Assembly (NCBI RefSeq): GCF_003438075.1
Contig: NZ_QSTA01000001.1
Coordinates: 310,001 to 374,000 of the forward strand
Origin: Eubacterium sp. OM08-24
Lineage (GTDB): Bacteria; Bacillota; Clostridia; Oscillospirales; Acutalibacteraceae
Length of the DNA stretch: 64,000 nt
Direction: 5' to 3'
Shown here: piece after piece, positions 47,257-55,514 of the stretch
How the letters are laid out: each line of letters starts with the position of its first letter
Numbering within the stretch: position 1 is the stretch's first letter
Made by a program: the position numbers and the translations under genes
The notes under the pieces: model-generated
Databases searched by the model: none
What the model was told of the DNA's origin: nothing
The model's input: only the letters and a program-made list of their open reading frames with translations

Positions 47257-48291
47257 TCATTCCTTGAAGTCATGTTTTCTGTTACCCTTCTTTATTGCTT
47301 TGAATATTTCCTTAATAGGATGTTTATTAAAATCATTAATTCTTTGTCTTTGCGTGTGATTTTCTTCTTCAAGTTTAGTAACATTTTTAGACAATCTTTT
47401 ATTTTCTTCACTCAAGCAATAGATTTTATTTTCTAAATCATTATAGAATGCTATTTTAGATTCTAATTCTTCTACTTTTTTCTCTTTGATGTCAATTTCT
47501 GAACGTAACCTATTTAGTTTTTCAAGATTTTGTTGATATGTTGTTTTAAGTTTTACTATTTCTTCTTTGTATTGTGACATAATAACATATTCCTCCGACG
47601 ATGGATTAGAAATGAATTTGCCATATATATTTCTTGAAAAAATATTTTTCATTTCAATTATCGCCATGTTTTTTCGTTCCTGAGTTAATGGTATACCCGG
47701 TTTATCCAATTTGAGTTTATCTCTCAAAGTTTTCGAAATTGGAACTTCAAATATTGGTATTCCATTTTCTTCAAATGTTCTATATTTATTATAATTTGTC
47801 TTATGTGTTACAACTACCTCAATAACAAGTTTACCATACCATTTATAAAAACACCTTTTTCCTATTTTGCTTATTTGATTTTTACTAAATTCATAATAAA
47901 CATCAGCACGAAACTGTTCGGAAAAATCAAAGATTTTTTCGTTTTCTCCTTTTGTAACATTGAGATACAAGTCTATATTATTTTTCTTATTTACCAAATG
48001 AAGAGTTGATAGATTTGCAAGTGCTGTTTTTGCCACATAGTGTGTTAAAGATTCTCCCTCGGAGTCACTTTGAATTGAGTTATCGTTCTTTGTATAAAAA
48101 ACAAAATGTGCTCTTTGTGTTGATTTATTAAATCTGGGAAATACTTTGTATTCATCATCAATGACTTCGTAGTATAAAGTTAATTTTTTGTATTCACTAT
48201 TATTCTCTTCTCTTAAAAGGAAAGCATCAAAAGCTGAAATAGTGCTTTCATCTCCGGTAAAATTATTAATTGCGATGGCGTACGATTTCAT
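47257..48291 (-). CDS. CoiA-like putative nuclease with C-terminal coiled coil
   Basis: The protein has 344 residues. The central part (about 125-200) has FRADVYYEF, then YGKLVIEVVVTHKTN and GIPIFEVPI. This is the D...E-x-V-x-T-H-K pattern of CoiA/PD-(D/E)xK-like nucleases (D-x-x, E-x-x, K of a following helix). A long coiled coil spans about 245-325. No homologue could be checked. It lies in the accessory zone with other putative defence genes. Confidence 0.5.
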   Translation of the reverse strand: MKSYAIAINNFTGDESTISAFDAFLLREENNSEYKKLTLYYEVIDDEYKVFPRFNKSTQRAHFVFYTKNDNSIQSDSEGESLTHYVAKTALANLSTLHLVNKKNNIDLYLNVTKGENEKIFDFSEQFRADVYYEFSKNQISKIGKRCFYKWYGKLVIEVVVTHKTNYNKYRTFEENGIPIFEVPISKTLRDKLKLDKPGIPLTQERKNMAIIEMKNIFSRNIYGKFISNPSSEEYVIMSQYKEEIVKLKTTYQQNLEKLNRLRSEIDIKEKKVEELESKIAFYNDLENKIYCLSEENKRLSKNVTKLEEENHTQRQRINDFNKHPIKEIFKAIKKGNRKHDFKE

Positions 48292-48411
48292 TATTTCACC
48301 TATTGAATATTAATACTTTTTCAATAAATTAATTTTATCATGAAACAATCAATATAGCAATATCAAACAATGCAAAAACATGTACCTTTCTCCTGTTGTA
48401 CTCTGACTTAA

Positions 48412-48807
48412 TTAGCTGCCATATAATAAAATTTTTATTTTTTCAATAATACGTTTGCGTTTCTTTTGAGCAGCACTTTCTGTCATTCCGAGCAGAAGTG
48501 CTGTTCTGTTATAGGACAACTTTTCTTTTGTTTCAAATGTATCAAAGTTTATCCCTGCTGTCAGTTCAAGCAATTTGCGCTCTATCGGGGATAGTGTAAA
48601 AATAGCCCTTTTGATTTGTTCGGATTTATAGTTATCAAAAATAATAACCTCTATTTCAGAAATATCCTCTATTTCAAAAGATTCTCTGCTTCCGGAATAT
48701 TTTGTTGCTAACGCTGTTTCTATATACTCAATGACTGTATTCTCGGGAAGATGTAACTGTTTAGATATTTCTTTTACAATTTCATCAAACAGTTTTATAT
48801 CTTTCAT
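48412..48807 (-). CDS. Sigma-70 region 4-like protein of a split pair
   Basis: The protein has 131 residues. The C-terminal segment (about 75-128) has LSPIERKLLELTAGI and a helix-turn-helix SYNRTALLLGMTESAAQKKRKRIIEKI, as in sigma region 4. It follows the region 2-like gene by 6 bases. The pair together covers what one sigma factor normally has. Likely regulates the neighbouring mobilizable element. Confidence 0.6.
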   Translation of the reverse strand: MKDIKLFDEIVKEISKQLHLPENTVIEYIETALATKYSGSRESFEIEDISEIEVIIFDNYKSEQIKRAIFTLSPIERKLLELTAGINFDTFETKEKLSYNRTALLLGMTESAAQKKRKRIIEKIKILLYGS

Positions 48808-48813
48808 TTTGAA

Positions 48814-49212
48814 TTACAATGACGTTACTTTACTGAGATTGTTATGTGCATTTTTACTTTCCATATTTGTAATAGTGCAGTCTGTTCGCATATACTCTAA
48901 CCACGCTTTATGAGTTTTATATTTCATAATTTGAAGAAGAGGAAGCTTTTCATCTGCTGTATATCTTTGCAATTCGTCCCACAATAGAGAAACAAAAATT
49001 TGTTTTAAATCTGGAAGTCTATATTCTTCAATGTGATTGTGTTCTATAAACTCGGTAGCTTTTCTGTTAAGTATAGGCTCATAGAAATGCAAGAATTTAT
49101 TAAAATATTTACTATCGTTTGTTTTCAGGTACTGCAAAAAATAATCATTGAAATCATCAAGTCTGGTGGGTTCGTAACCTAACTGATACATATTCAGGTT
49201 TTCATTTTGCAT
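48814..49212 (-). CDS. Sigma-70 region 2-like protein of a split pair
   Basis: The protein has 132 residues. The central region (about 35-110) looks like sigma region 2: FLHFYEPILNRKATEFI, LPDLKQIFVSLLWDEL, KYKTHKAWLEYMR. It lacks region 4, which is encoded separately just downstream. AGGAGTGATAAA precedes the ATG. Similar two-gene sigma-like modules occur on gut Firmicutes mobilizable elements. Confidence 0.6.
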   Translation of the reverse strand: MQNENLNMYQLGYEPTRLDDFNDYFLQYLKTNDSKYFNKFLHFYEPILNRKATEFIEHNHIEEYRLPDLKQIFVSLLWDELQRYTADEKLPLLQIMKYKTHKAWLEYMRTDCTITNMESKNAHNNLSKVTSL

Positions 49213-49339
49213 TTTATCACTCCTAATCTTTCGTTGCTTCCTCGTAAATTTTCTCCAAATTCATTTCCTCTTTCTAGTGATTTTCTGCATAGTCGAAATC
49301 AAACTGTGCCCGCTCAAATTTCATATCAATAATCTTTTT

Positions 49340-49382
49340 AGCCTTAGCTGATATAGTTTTACTGTATCAGCTAAGGCTTTTA
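49340..49382. terminator. Strong hairpin terminator
   Basis: A 14-bp perfect stem AGCCTTAGCTGATA / TATCAGCTAAGGCT is flanked by T-rich DNA on the right and TTTTTA on the left. It separates the sigma-like operon from the small ORFs to its right and could act in both directions. Confidence 0.75.
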
Positions 49383-49558
49383 TTTTGGCGTATTGAACTG
49401 TAGCGCTTGTTCCTGAGAACATAATACGGACTGTCGGATTTTTTCTGCTTTTTCATTTTGCGTTTTGTAATTTCAGGGTGCTTTGCAACATAGGAGCAAG
49501 GCACACAGTATTCCTTATTTACCGTACTGCAATATAGTTGCTTGTGTGCCGTAGTCAT
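49367..49558 (-). CDS. Small Cys/Lys-rich ORF, doubtful
   Basis: The ORF has 63 residues, four cysteines (YCSTV, YCVPCSY) and a basic C-terminal half. No clear ribosome binding site is present. It overlaps the next ORF by 44 bases in another frame and runs into the terminator stem. It may be a remnant. Confidence 0.3.
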   Translation of the reverse strand: MTTAHKQLYCSTVNKEYCVPCSYVAKHPEITKRKMKKQKKSDSPYYVLRNKRYSSIRQNKSLS

Positions 49559-49766
49559 AAGAAAATATTTGTTGCCAATGACGGTTTATTTTACCGCTGT
49601 GAATCAGCAACTTTGTTGCATCCTCCTTCGGAAGATTAGCAATGCAGTTGCTCATATATCCAAACGGAAATTTCTTGTTGCATATAATTATATTCCTGTC
49701 ATCAAAATCAACTGCAAAATAATCAAAGGTTGTGATTTTGCTTTCGTACCTTTCAATATAGCTCAA
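49515..49766 (-). CDS. Small ORF, unknown
   Basis: The ORF has 83 residues with possible TTG start at 49766. The AAGGGA upstream is too close, so the start is uncertain. The sequence is well balanced (DYFAVDFDDRNIIICNKKFPFGY) and looks coding, but no family was recognised. It may be the 3' part of an older gene. Confidence 0.4.
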   Translation of the reverse strand: MSYIERYESKITTFDYFAVDFDDRNIIICNKKFPFGYMSNCIANLPKEDATKLLIHSGKINRHWQQIFSYDYGTQATILQYGK

Positions 49767-49927
49767 TCCCTTCGCCTCAAAAGTATTATATCACTGCATT
49801 GGCAATATCACAATATATTAAGTATCAAAATTTAATAGTCACAGGAATTTCTGTGATTTAAAAAAAGTCTGACATTTATGTATTGAGAGCAAAAAGCATT
49901 CAATATTTTATGGAAGGAGTTGTTATA

Positions 49928-51064
49928 GTGCATAACAATAAAAAGCTTACTGCCATTGACGGTGAAACATTAATGGATATGCGAATCAAGCCAATAAGCT
50001 TTTGCATAGACTCGCTGTTACCGCAGGGTGTATCTCTGCTCTGCGGTGCTCCGAAGATAGGTAAATCGTGGTTAGTGCTTGATTGGTGCGTTCGCATAGC
50101 CAAAGGAGAGGAGGTGTGGAATTTTAAAACCATGAAAGGAACTACCTTGTATCTTTGCCTTGAGGATAACCTGAGCAGAATTCAACAAAGGCTGAATGAG
50201 ATTACAGATGAAGTTCCGAACAATGTATTCTTTGCAACATCTTCGTGTTCGCTGTCGGACGGACTTGCAGAACAGATTGAAAGTTTTGTCGCAGAGCATA
50301 AAGATACGGTTCTGGTTGTCATAGATACATTTCAGATGATACGAAGTAAAAATAAGGATACTACTTACGCAAATGATTATCAGGAAATTGAGGAACTGAA
50401 AAGATTAGCGGACAAGCTGAAAATTTCTCTTCTGCTTGTACATCATCTGCGCAAGCAAGGTGACAATGATCCTCTGAATAAAATCTCAGGCACAACAGGA
50501 ATCAGCGGTGCGGTTGATACAACGTTTATTCTTGATAAGAGCAAGAGAAGTCAGAACAACGCAACTATGATTTGCACGGGCAGGGATATTGAATACAGAG
50601 AGTTGGAACTGAACTTTTCAAAAGACAATCATATGTGGAATTTAGTTTCGGACAGTGTAGAAAGTCCTGAAATACTTTTGCCGGAAGAAATGAATTCGTT
50701 AATTGAATTTATGAAACAAAAGATTGTCTTCAAGGGGACAAACTCTGAGTTCGCAGAAGAATTTAATTCTTTCTGCTGTAAAGAAATCTCTGCAAAAGCG
50801 TTAAAACAGATGATGAATAAATGGCGTTACGAATTAGAGAGCAATGACATTTACTTTAGCTCATACAGAAGTAACGGTAAAAGGTTTGTAAATGTTCACT
50901 ATCTGCCCGATAGTGACTCAAGTGCCTTAAATGACGGAAATATTATTGGTGCCAAAACTTGCGTTTCTTTCGGCACTTGCGACCCTGACGAGCCGTATCA
51001 GCCAACGAGAGTCGACTTGTGCGATTATTTTGCAGAGTACGAGAAAATACCCGACTGCAAGTGA
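49928..51064 (+). CDS. RepA-like AAA/RecA-fold ATPase
   Basis: The protein has 378 residues. Walker A GAPKIGKS lies at about 40-47, Walker B VVIDTF at about 122-127, and HHLRKQG plus a GTTGISGAVDTT loop follow. This matches RepA/DnaB-like replication ATPases of mobile elements. The start is GTG 49928, 8 bases after AAGGAG; the longer frame to 49883 has no binding site. It probably supports replication of the excised element. Confidence 0.82.
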   Translation: MHNNKKLTAIDGETLMDMRIKPISFCIDSLLPQGVSLLCGAPKIGKSWLVLDWCVRIAKGEEVWNFKTMKGTTLYLCLEDNLSRIQQRLNEITDEVPNNVFFATSSCSLSDGLAEQIESFVAEHKDTVLVVIDTFQMIRSKNKDTTYANDYQEIEELKRLADKLKISLLLVHHLRKQGDNDPLNKISGTTGISGAVDTTFILDKSKRSQNNATMICTGRDIEYRELELNFSKDNHMWNLVSDSVESPEILLPEEMNSLIEFMKQKIVFKGTNSEFAEEFNSFCCKEISAKALKQMMNKWRYELESNDIYFSSYRSNGKRFVNVHYLPDSDSSALNDGNIIGAKTCVSFGTCDPDEPYQPTRVDLCDYFAEYEKIPDCK

Positions 51065-51129
51065 AAATCGCAATTTGGGCAAATTTACGGCAGAGTTGAA
51101 ATTTTATTTTCAGTAGCAGAGGTTTGGGC

Positions 51130-51215
51130 TACATTTCCCGGACTTGTCCGGGGCAAGCAGAGCGCCCGGCTGTCCGCCGAACACGTAAAAACCGAGCGAA
51201 GCCCGGACCCACTTT
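51130..51215. other. GC-rich candidate oriT of the mobilizable element
   Basis: A GC-rich island in AT-rich surroundings holds CCCGGAC-TT-GTCCGGG (51137-51152) and further GGGC/GCCC repeats, with CCCGGAC repeated near 51201. It lies directly upstream of mobC and the relaxase gene, the usual oriT position. Confidence 0.55.
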
Positions 51216-51233
51216 AATACGAGGTGCATAAAA

Positions 51234-51545
51234 ATAGAAAATCGTAAGAGAAATCAAACTTTAAGTATCAGATTAACTGATTCCGAAAAATCAGCAATCT
51301 ATAAAATGTCAAAGAAAGCTAAGCTGACATTGACTGAATATATTTTGAAATCTTCATTACAAACCGAAATTAAAGTAGTTGATTTGCAACCGTTACTTGT
51401 TGAACTGAAAAGGATTGGCAATAACCTGAATCAGATAACAAGGAAGATAAACAGCGGTGTTTTTTGTTCGTATAATTTTGCAGAAGTAATTGATATGCAA
51501 AGAAAAATCTATGACGCAATCATAAAACTGTCGGAGGAAAAGTGA
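51234..51545 (+). CDS. mobC: MobC-like protein with a non-canonical start
   Basis: The open frame encodes ENRKRNQTLSIRLTDSEKSAI before the first ATG (51306). This upstream part is the typical ribbon-helix-helix start of MobC. No ATG, GTG or TTG is available, but AUA 51234 sits 7 bases after GAGGTG. The rest contains the MobC-like LVELKRIGNNLNQITRKIN segment. The product would have 103 residues. Either AUA is used or the start has mutated. The stop overlaps the relaxase ATG (TGATG). Confidence 0.65.
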   Translation: MENRKRNQTLSIRLTDSEKSAIYKMSKKAKLTLTEYILKSSLQTEIKVVDLQPLLVELKRIGNNLNQITRKINSGVFCSYNFAEVIDMQRKIYDAIIKLSEEK

Positions 51546-53011
51546 TGGCGACCGTGACATATATTCGTGAGTCAAAACAATCAATCAGTGCGATGAAAGG
51601 TGTAATTGATTACTGTTGTCAGGATAAGAAAGTCTATGATGAGATTTCAAATCAAAGACTTGTCAGCGGAATTAATTGTGACGGTGAAAATGCATTCAAA
51701 GAGTTTATGGCTACTAAAAAGTCATACGGTAAAACTGACGGTATGAATTTCTATCAGTACGTTCAATCATTCTCACCCGAAGAAAATATTACTCCGCAGA
51801 AAGCTCATGAGGTTGCATTAGAGTTTGCCGAAAAAGCGTGGACAGGATATGAAGTTTTAGTTGCAACTCATTGTGATGCACAACACATCCACTCTCACTC
51901 TGTAATCAACTCGGTAAGCTTTGAAAATGGCAAAAAGCTTCGACAGAATCCAAACACGCTTAATTTATTACGAGCCTTGAGTGATGAAATTTGCAGACAG
52001 CATAATCTTTCAACTCTTGAACCTTACAGAAAAGACGGTATGAAAATCTCTACAAGAGAATACCGCACGGCTGTCAAAGGTCAGAGTTGGAAATTCAAAC
52101 TGATGAATGACATAGACAAAGCCATGAACATAAGCGGTTGCAAAGAAGATTTTATAAATGCAATGTCAATTATGGGTTACACCGTAACCTGGACAGACGA
52201 CAGGAAATACATCACCTATCAATGTCCGAACAAAATGAAGTGCAGAGATATTAAACTGCACGAAGATAAATATTTGAAAGGAAATATTGAAAATGAATTC
52301 AGATACAGGCAAGAACAATATTTTGGAAAGCCTCAAGCAGAGGAACAGCAATTCACTTACTGCGATAGAACTGCTCTCAGGAGAAACGAAAGTAATCTCA
52401 ATTCCTTCTCAAGTGAGAGAGTAAGAACTCAATCTGTTGAGAACGGCAATAACATTTCAACCGGAGCTGTACAATATGATTTCAAAAATCTCAACGGACG
52501 ACCAGATGGTGGAATATCTGGAGAGGATTCTGGAAATCAACAAAGACAATATGGAATCAATCTCGAAGAGTTGTCAGTCGGAGCTGAAGAAAATTTCGGA
52601 ACAGAGTCTGAAAGGAATCAGGTCGATGCAAACGCAGATGACCAAATCTATTCAACAGGCTGGGAAGAGTCAAGAAGAGTTTTTGAAAAATACATTGCAG
52701 CAAGGCCAGGAGTTGGAATCGGTAATAGCCTCACAAGTGAAGAGGTCAACTCTGCTGACAACCTTAAAATGGATAGCAATAACTGTGCTGTCCTCGGCAG
52801 TATCAACTCTCTTGCTGAATCACTTTCTCGGATAATTGATGATGAATCGGAAGATGAAGAAGAACGCAGAAAGCGGATTACAGCTGAGCAAAACGGCAGT
52901 GATATTGGTACAGCAATAGGAATTGCTGTAGGTGTACTAGCAGGCACAATATCAAAAGAAGAAAATATTGAATATGAAGAACCTGATGACAGTCCGACCA
53001 TTCAAATGTAG
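51545..53011 (+). CDS. Relaxase of the mobilizable element
   Basis: The protein has 488 residues. The relaxase domain has H109 and the H114-I-H116-S-H118 metal motif, with YIRES and DYCCQ at the N-terminus. The C-terminal 200 residues are polar and low in structure (Gln/Glu/Asn), probably because the DNA also encodes a nested gene. A GTG at 51542 is possible, but ATG 51545 is 7 bases after GGAGG. It differs from the ICE relaxase, so the element has its own transfer origin. Confidence 0.88.
   Translation: MATVTYIRESKQSISAMKGVIDYCCQDKKVYDEISNQRLVSGINCDGENAFKEFMATKKSYGKTDGMNFYQYVQSFSPEENITPQKAHEVALEFAEKAWTGYEVLVATHCDAQHIHSHSVINSVSFENGKKLRQNPNTLNLLRALSDEICRQHNLSTLEPYRKDGMKISTREYRTAVKGQSWKFKLMNDIDKAMNISGCKEDFINAMSIMGYTVTWTDDRKYITYQCPNKMKCRDIKLHEDKYLKGNIENEFRYRQEQYFGKPQAEEQQFTYCDRTALRRNESNLNSFSSERVRTQSVENGNNISTGAVQYDFKNLNGRPDGGISGEDSGNQQRQYGINLEELSVGAEENFGTESERNQVDANADDQIYSTGWEESRRVFEKYIAARPGVGIGNSLTSEEVNSADNLKMDSNNCAVLGSINSLAESLSRIIDDESEDEEERRKRITAEQNGSDIGTAIGIAVGVLAGTISKEENIEYEEPDDSPTIQM
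52476..52835 (+). CDS. Nested mobB-like gene inside the relaxase gene
   Basis: A frame different from the relaxase encodes about 119 residues: a long helical coiled coil (KSCQSELKKISEQSL, MQTQMTKSIQQAG) and a C-terminal membrane anchor (LTTLKWIAITVLSSAVSTLL). GGAG lies 9 bases before ATG 52476. The coiled coil plus membrane anchor pattern and the location within mobA are known for MobB/MbeB-type proteins of mobilizable plasmids. The relaxase frame is unusually low in structure over the same stretch. Confidence 0.65.
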   Translation: MISKISTDDQMVEYLERILEINKDNMESISKSCQSELKKISEQSLKGIRSMQTQMTKSIQQAGKSQEEFLKNTLQQGQELESVIASQVKRSTLLTTLKWIAITVLSSAVSTLLLNHFLG

Positions 53012-53027
53012 TCGGAGAAAGGAGGAC

Positions 53028-53193
53028 TATGAGCAGAGAATCAGAACCTGTAATAATTGAATCTGTTTTTTATAACTACACGGGAACAGACGAGCAATTT
53101 AATACTTTCCTGAAAAGTGTAATCAAGGATTATGTTTTGGAAAATAATCTGTTGCCTGATGATGAAAATATTATTGATGAAAAGTCAGCTTAA
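53028..53193 (+). pseudogene. Small ORF apparently frameshifted by one base
   Basis: ATG 53028 with GGAGG gives only 9 codons. The adjacent frame, from about 53038, reads a coherent peptide of about 50 residues (EPVIIESVFYNYTGTDEQF onward) to TAA 53191-53193 but has no start. One extra T in GAATTC at 53038-53043 would explain both. It may be a decayed small gene of the element or a sequence error. Confidence 0.5.
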
Positions 53194-53222
53194 TTGCTGG
53201 ATATTAGTAACGAATTGTGATA

Positions 53223-53256
53223 TGTTGTGGTTGCACCGAGGTGGTGTGACCACAAC
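53223..53256. other. Long inverted repeat ahead of the recombinase gene
   Basis: TGTTGTGGT-TG-CACC / GGTG-TG-ACCACAACA forms arms of 15 bases with two mismatches around a short centre. It has no T tract and lies 30 bases before the recombinase ATG. It could be an operator or a recombination site. Confidence 0.5.
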
Positions 53257-53286
53257 ATTCAGATAACAAACGAAAGGAGAATGATA

Positions 53287-54891
53287 ATGAAAGTGTGGCT
53301 ATATTACAGGCTGTCAAGAGATGGAGATGCTGAACTCAATTCTCTTAACAATCAGCGAAACATTTTAGTAGAATATGCAAATGCAAACAATCACGAAATC
53401 GTGGGTGAGTCATATGACGATAATGTTTCGGGTATGCACTTCAATCGTGAGGGTATCAGCAAAATCTATGAACAGGTTGAAAACAAGGCGATTGAAGCAA
53501 TCATCGTAAAAGACTTATCCCGACTTGGCAGGCACAGAACGCAGACTGCGATGTTCATTGATTATCTTCGTGAACACGATGTCAGAGTGCTTTCTGTTAC
53601 AGAAAACATTGACACAAGCAATGAAGATGATGACCTGATGATAGGCTTCAAGGGGATTTTCAACGATATGTACGCTCGTGATATTTCAAAGAAAATCCGT
53701 GCAGGCTACAAGCAGAAACAGAAAAACGGAATTGTGATTACAGTACCGCTTGGATATTTTAAGGATAAGAACACCAATGAAATTTTAATAGTCGAGGAAG
53801 AAGCGGAGATTGTCAGAAAGATATTTGACCTCTACCTATCAGGCTACGGCTTAAAAGCAATAGCCAAAAAGCTGAATGATGAAGGCATAAAATCACCGCA
53901 GTACTATCAAAACAAAATGTACAACAAGAAATTACCCTGCAACAAACCTGAAATTACTGGCAGGTACTTATGGGTGAACACAACGGTAAAACGGATTTTG
54001 CAGAATGAGTTTTACATAGGAACAGTCACCTGTCACAAGACTTATACCAGTAAAATTAATCATATCAAAAAGGCTTTGCCTGAGGAAGAACAATTCAAAC
54101 ACGAAAATTTTGCACCTGCCATTATCTCAAAGGATAAATGGAAACAGGTGCAATTTTTATTATCTTCAAAGCGTAATAATAATGTTCGAGCGAGTTCAGG
54201 TAATCCCTGCCACCGATACACAGGACTGATAGAATGCGGTGACTGCGGTTGTACATTCGTATGCAAAAAGCGTAAGTGGAAAGATAAACCCGCACGCATC
54301 GAATACAACTGCAACGGCTATCATCGCTACGGCAAGGAGCACTGCACGGCACACAGGATTGATGAGGAATATTTAGACAAGTTGATTTATAATGAGCTTA
54401 TGTTAATCAAGGATGAAGCACTTGCAAACTACAAATCAATAGAATCGGATGTAAAGAAATGGATGAGCAATAAAGGTACGGTAAACAATAAGCTGAAACA
54501 GCTCAATACAAGCCTTGAACAGCGCAAATCTGACCAAAAGGAAATCCTGCTTGAGAGAATCAGGGATAGGGAACACGCAGATATCTACACAGAAATGCTT
54601 GAAAAATGCGAGTCGGATATTCAGAAGCTTGAAGATGAAATTAAGTCCATTCTGGATTATAACTCAACTATCAAAAAGCGTAAAGCTGAAATGAAAGACA
54701 GCGTTGAAATCATCGAAGAAATTATCAAGGAGGGAGCGATCAGCGACGCAAACCTCAGATTGCTTGTAGATAAAATAATAATTTTTGAAAGAGACAAAAA
54801 GCTGAGTATCAAAATCAAGTTAAATGCAAAATTTCAACGACATAAGGATTGTTATGATGAGGATGGAAACATTTCATTAAAAAGTTTTTAA
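53287..54891 (+). CDS. Serine recombinase of the mobilizable element
   Basis: The protein has 534 residues. Catalytic S10 lies in YYRLSRDGD, followed by [12 protein letters not shown], a recombinase domain and a zinc ribbon (ECGDCGCTF...C...C) at about 318-360. A coiled coil (about 385-480) and a basic end complete it. ATG 53287 is 7 bases after GGAG; ATG 53281 is too close to it. It is clearly different from the ICE recombinase, so the two elements move independently. Confidence 0.92.
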   Translation: MKVWLYYRLSRDGDAELNSLNNQRNILVEYANANNHEIVGESYDDNVSGMHFNREGISKIYEQVENKAIEAIIVKDLSRLGRHRTQTAMFIDYLREHDVRVLSVTENIDTSNEDDDLMIGFKGIFNDMYARDISKKIRAGYKQKQKNGIVITVPLGYFKDKNTNEILIVEEEAEIVRKIFDLYLSGYGLKAIAKKLNDEGIKSPQYYQNKMYNKKLPCNKPEITGRYLWVNTTVKRILQNEFYIGTVTCHKTYTSKINHIKKALPEEEQFKHENFAPAIISKDKWKQVQFLLSSKRNNNVRASSGNPCHRYTGLIECGDCGCTFVCKKRKWKDKPARIEYNCNGYHRYGKEHCTAHRIDEEYLDKLIYNELMLIKDEALANYKSIESDVKKWMSNKGTVNNKLKQLNTSLEQRKSDQKEILLERIRDREHADIYTEMLEKCESDIQKLEDEIKSILDYNSTIKKRKAEMKDSVEIIEEIIKEGAISDANLRLLVDKIIIFERDKKLSIKIKLNAKFQRHKDCYDEDGNISLKSF

Positions 54892-54926
54892 ATGATTTTA
54901 AAAATAGTATTTCAATGCTAATTTTA

Positions 54927-54955
54927 TTGAATATTTTTTATCATAGTTGTATAAT
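54927..54955 (+). promoter_or_regulatory. Promoter of the TM/SEC-C gene pair
   Basis: TTGAAT (54927-54932) and TATAAT (54950-54955) are separated by 17 bases, 32 bases ahead of the ATG at 54987. Confidence 0.7.
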
Positions 54956-54986
54956 GAACTATATTAATAAAGGAGAGGTGTATTTT

Positions 54987-55511
54987 ATGTTACACGAAAG
55001 TGATGATAAAAATAATGTTAAAATTGAAAATTCTAATTTATTGTTTTCTAACATCCAGTCAATGCCTTATACCCCAAAAGAATATATTGAAAGTATAAAA
55101 AAATCAAATGTATTACTGGTGCCGTGCGATAGATATAATGACGGGAACTGGTTGTTTACTGAATACACACACGAGATTTTTGAATATATAAATGAAGTGG
55201 ACGACGATGGCATAAAAATGGATATATGTATTTCTGATGAGGAATACAAAAAATTAGAATTGCATTCAGAAGTAATCAATTTAGGAATTTTTTTAGTAAC
55301 TAATATAGTTTTTCCAATATTAGTTGGTATTTTAAGTTCGTTTCTATATGATAAGATAAAAAAGTATCATAAGAAACCAACAGAAACAAATACAAATGTA
55401 GAAGTTATTGTTGAGAAAAATGGCAAATCAAAAAAAGTCATCTATAGTGGAACGATTGAAAATTTTGAAAAAACAATGAAAAGTATAAAGGATACTATGT
55501 TTGAGGAATAG
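54987..55511 (+). CDS. Single-TM protein, first gene of an accessory pair
   Basis: The protein has 174 residues. A polar N-terminal domain (1-100) is followed by one strong membrane segment (about 101-123). A basic stretch (KIKKYHKK) and a C-terminal domain with VEVIVEKNGKSKKVIYSG beta strands follow. ATG 54987 is preceded by AGGAGAGG. No family was recognised. It is very AT-rich and has its own promoter, as in small defence operons, but function is unknown. Confidence 0.6.
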   Translation: MLHESDDKNNVKIENSNLLFSNIQSMPYTPKEYIESIKKSNVLLVPCDRYNDGNWLFTEYTHEIFEYINEVDDDGIKMDICISDEEYKKLELHSEVINLGIFLVTNIVFPILVGILSSFLYDKIKKYHKKPTETNTNVEVIVEKNGKSKKVIYSGTIENFEKTMKSIKDTMFEE

Positions 55512-55514
55512 AAT

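Larger units (their letters stand above)
49800..54900. mobile_element. Integrative mobilizable element core
   Basis: A RepA-like ATPase, GC-rich candidate oriT, MobC, relaxase and serine recombinase lie in one direction with coupled translation and no mating-pore genes, as expected for an element mobilised by a co-resident ICE. Left and right ends are not defined. The split sigma-like pair at 48.4-49.2 kb may belong to it. Confidence 0.7.

Noticed and set aside
52648..53001. Ser-rich 117-codon frame on the minus strand of the relaxase gene
   Set aside because: Its composition (Ser/Ile/Leu/Pro) is that of an antisense shadow, it has no ribosome binding site and no family resemblance.
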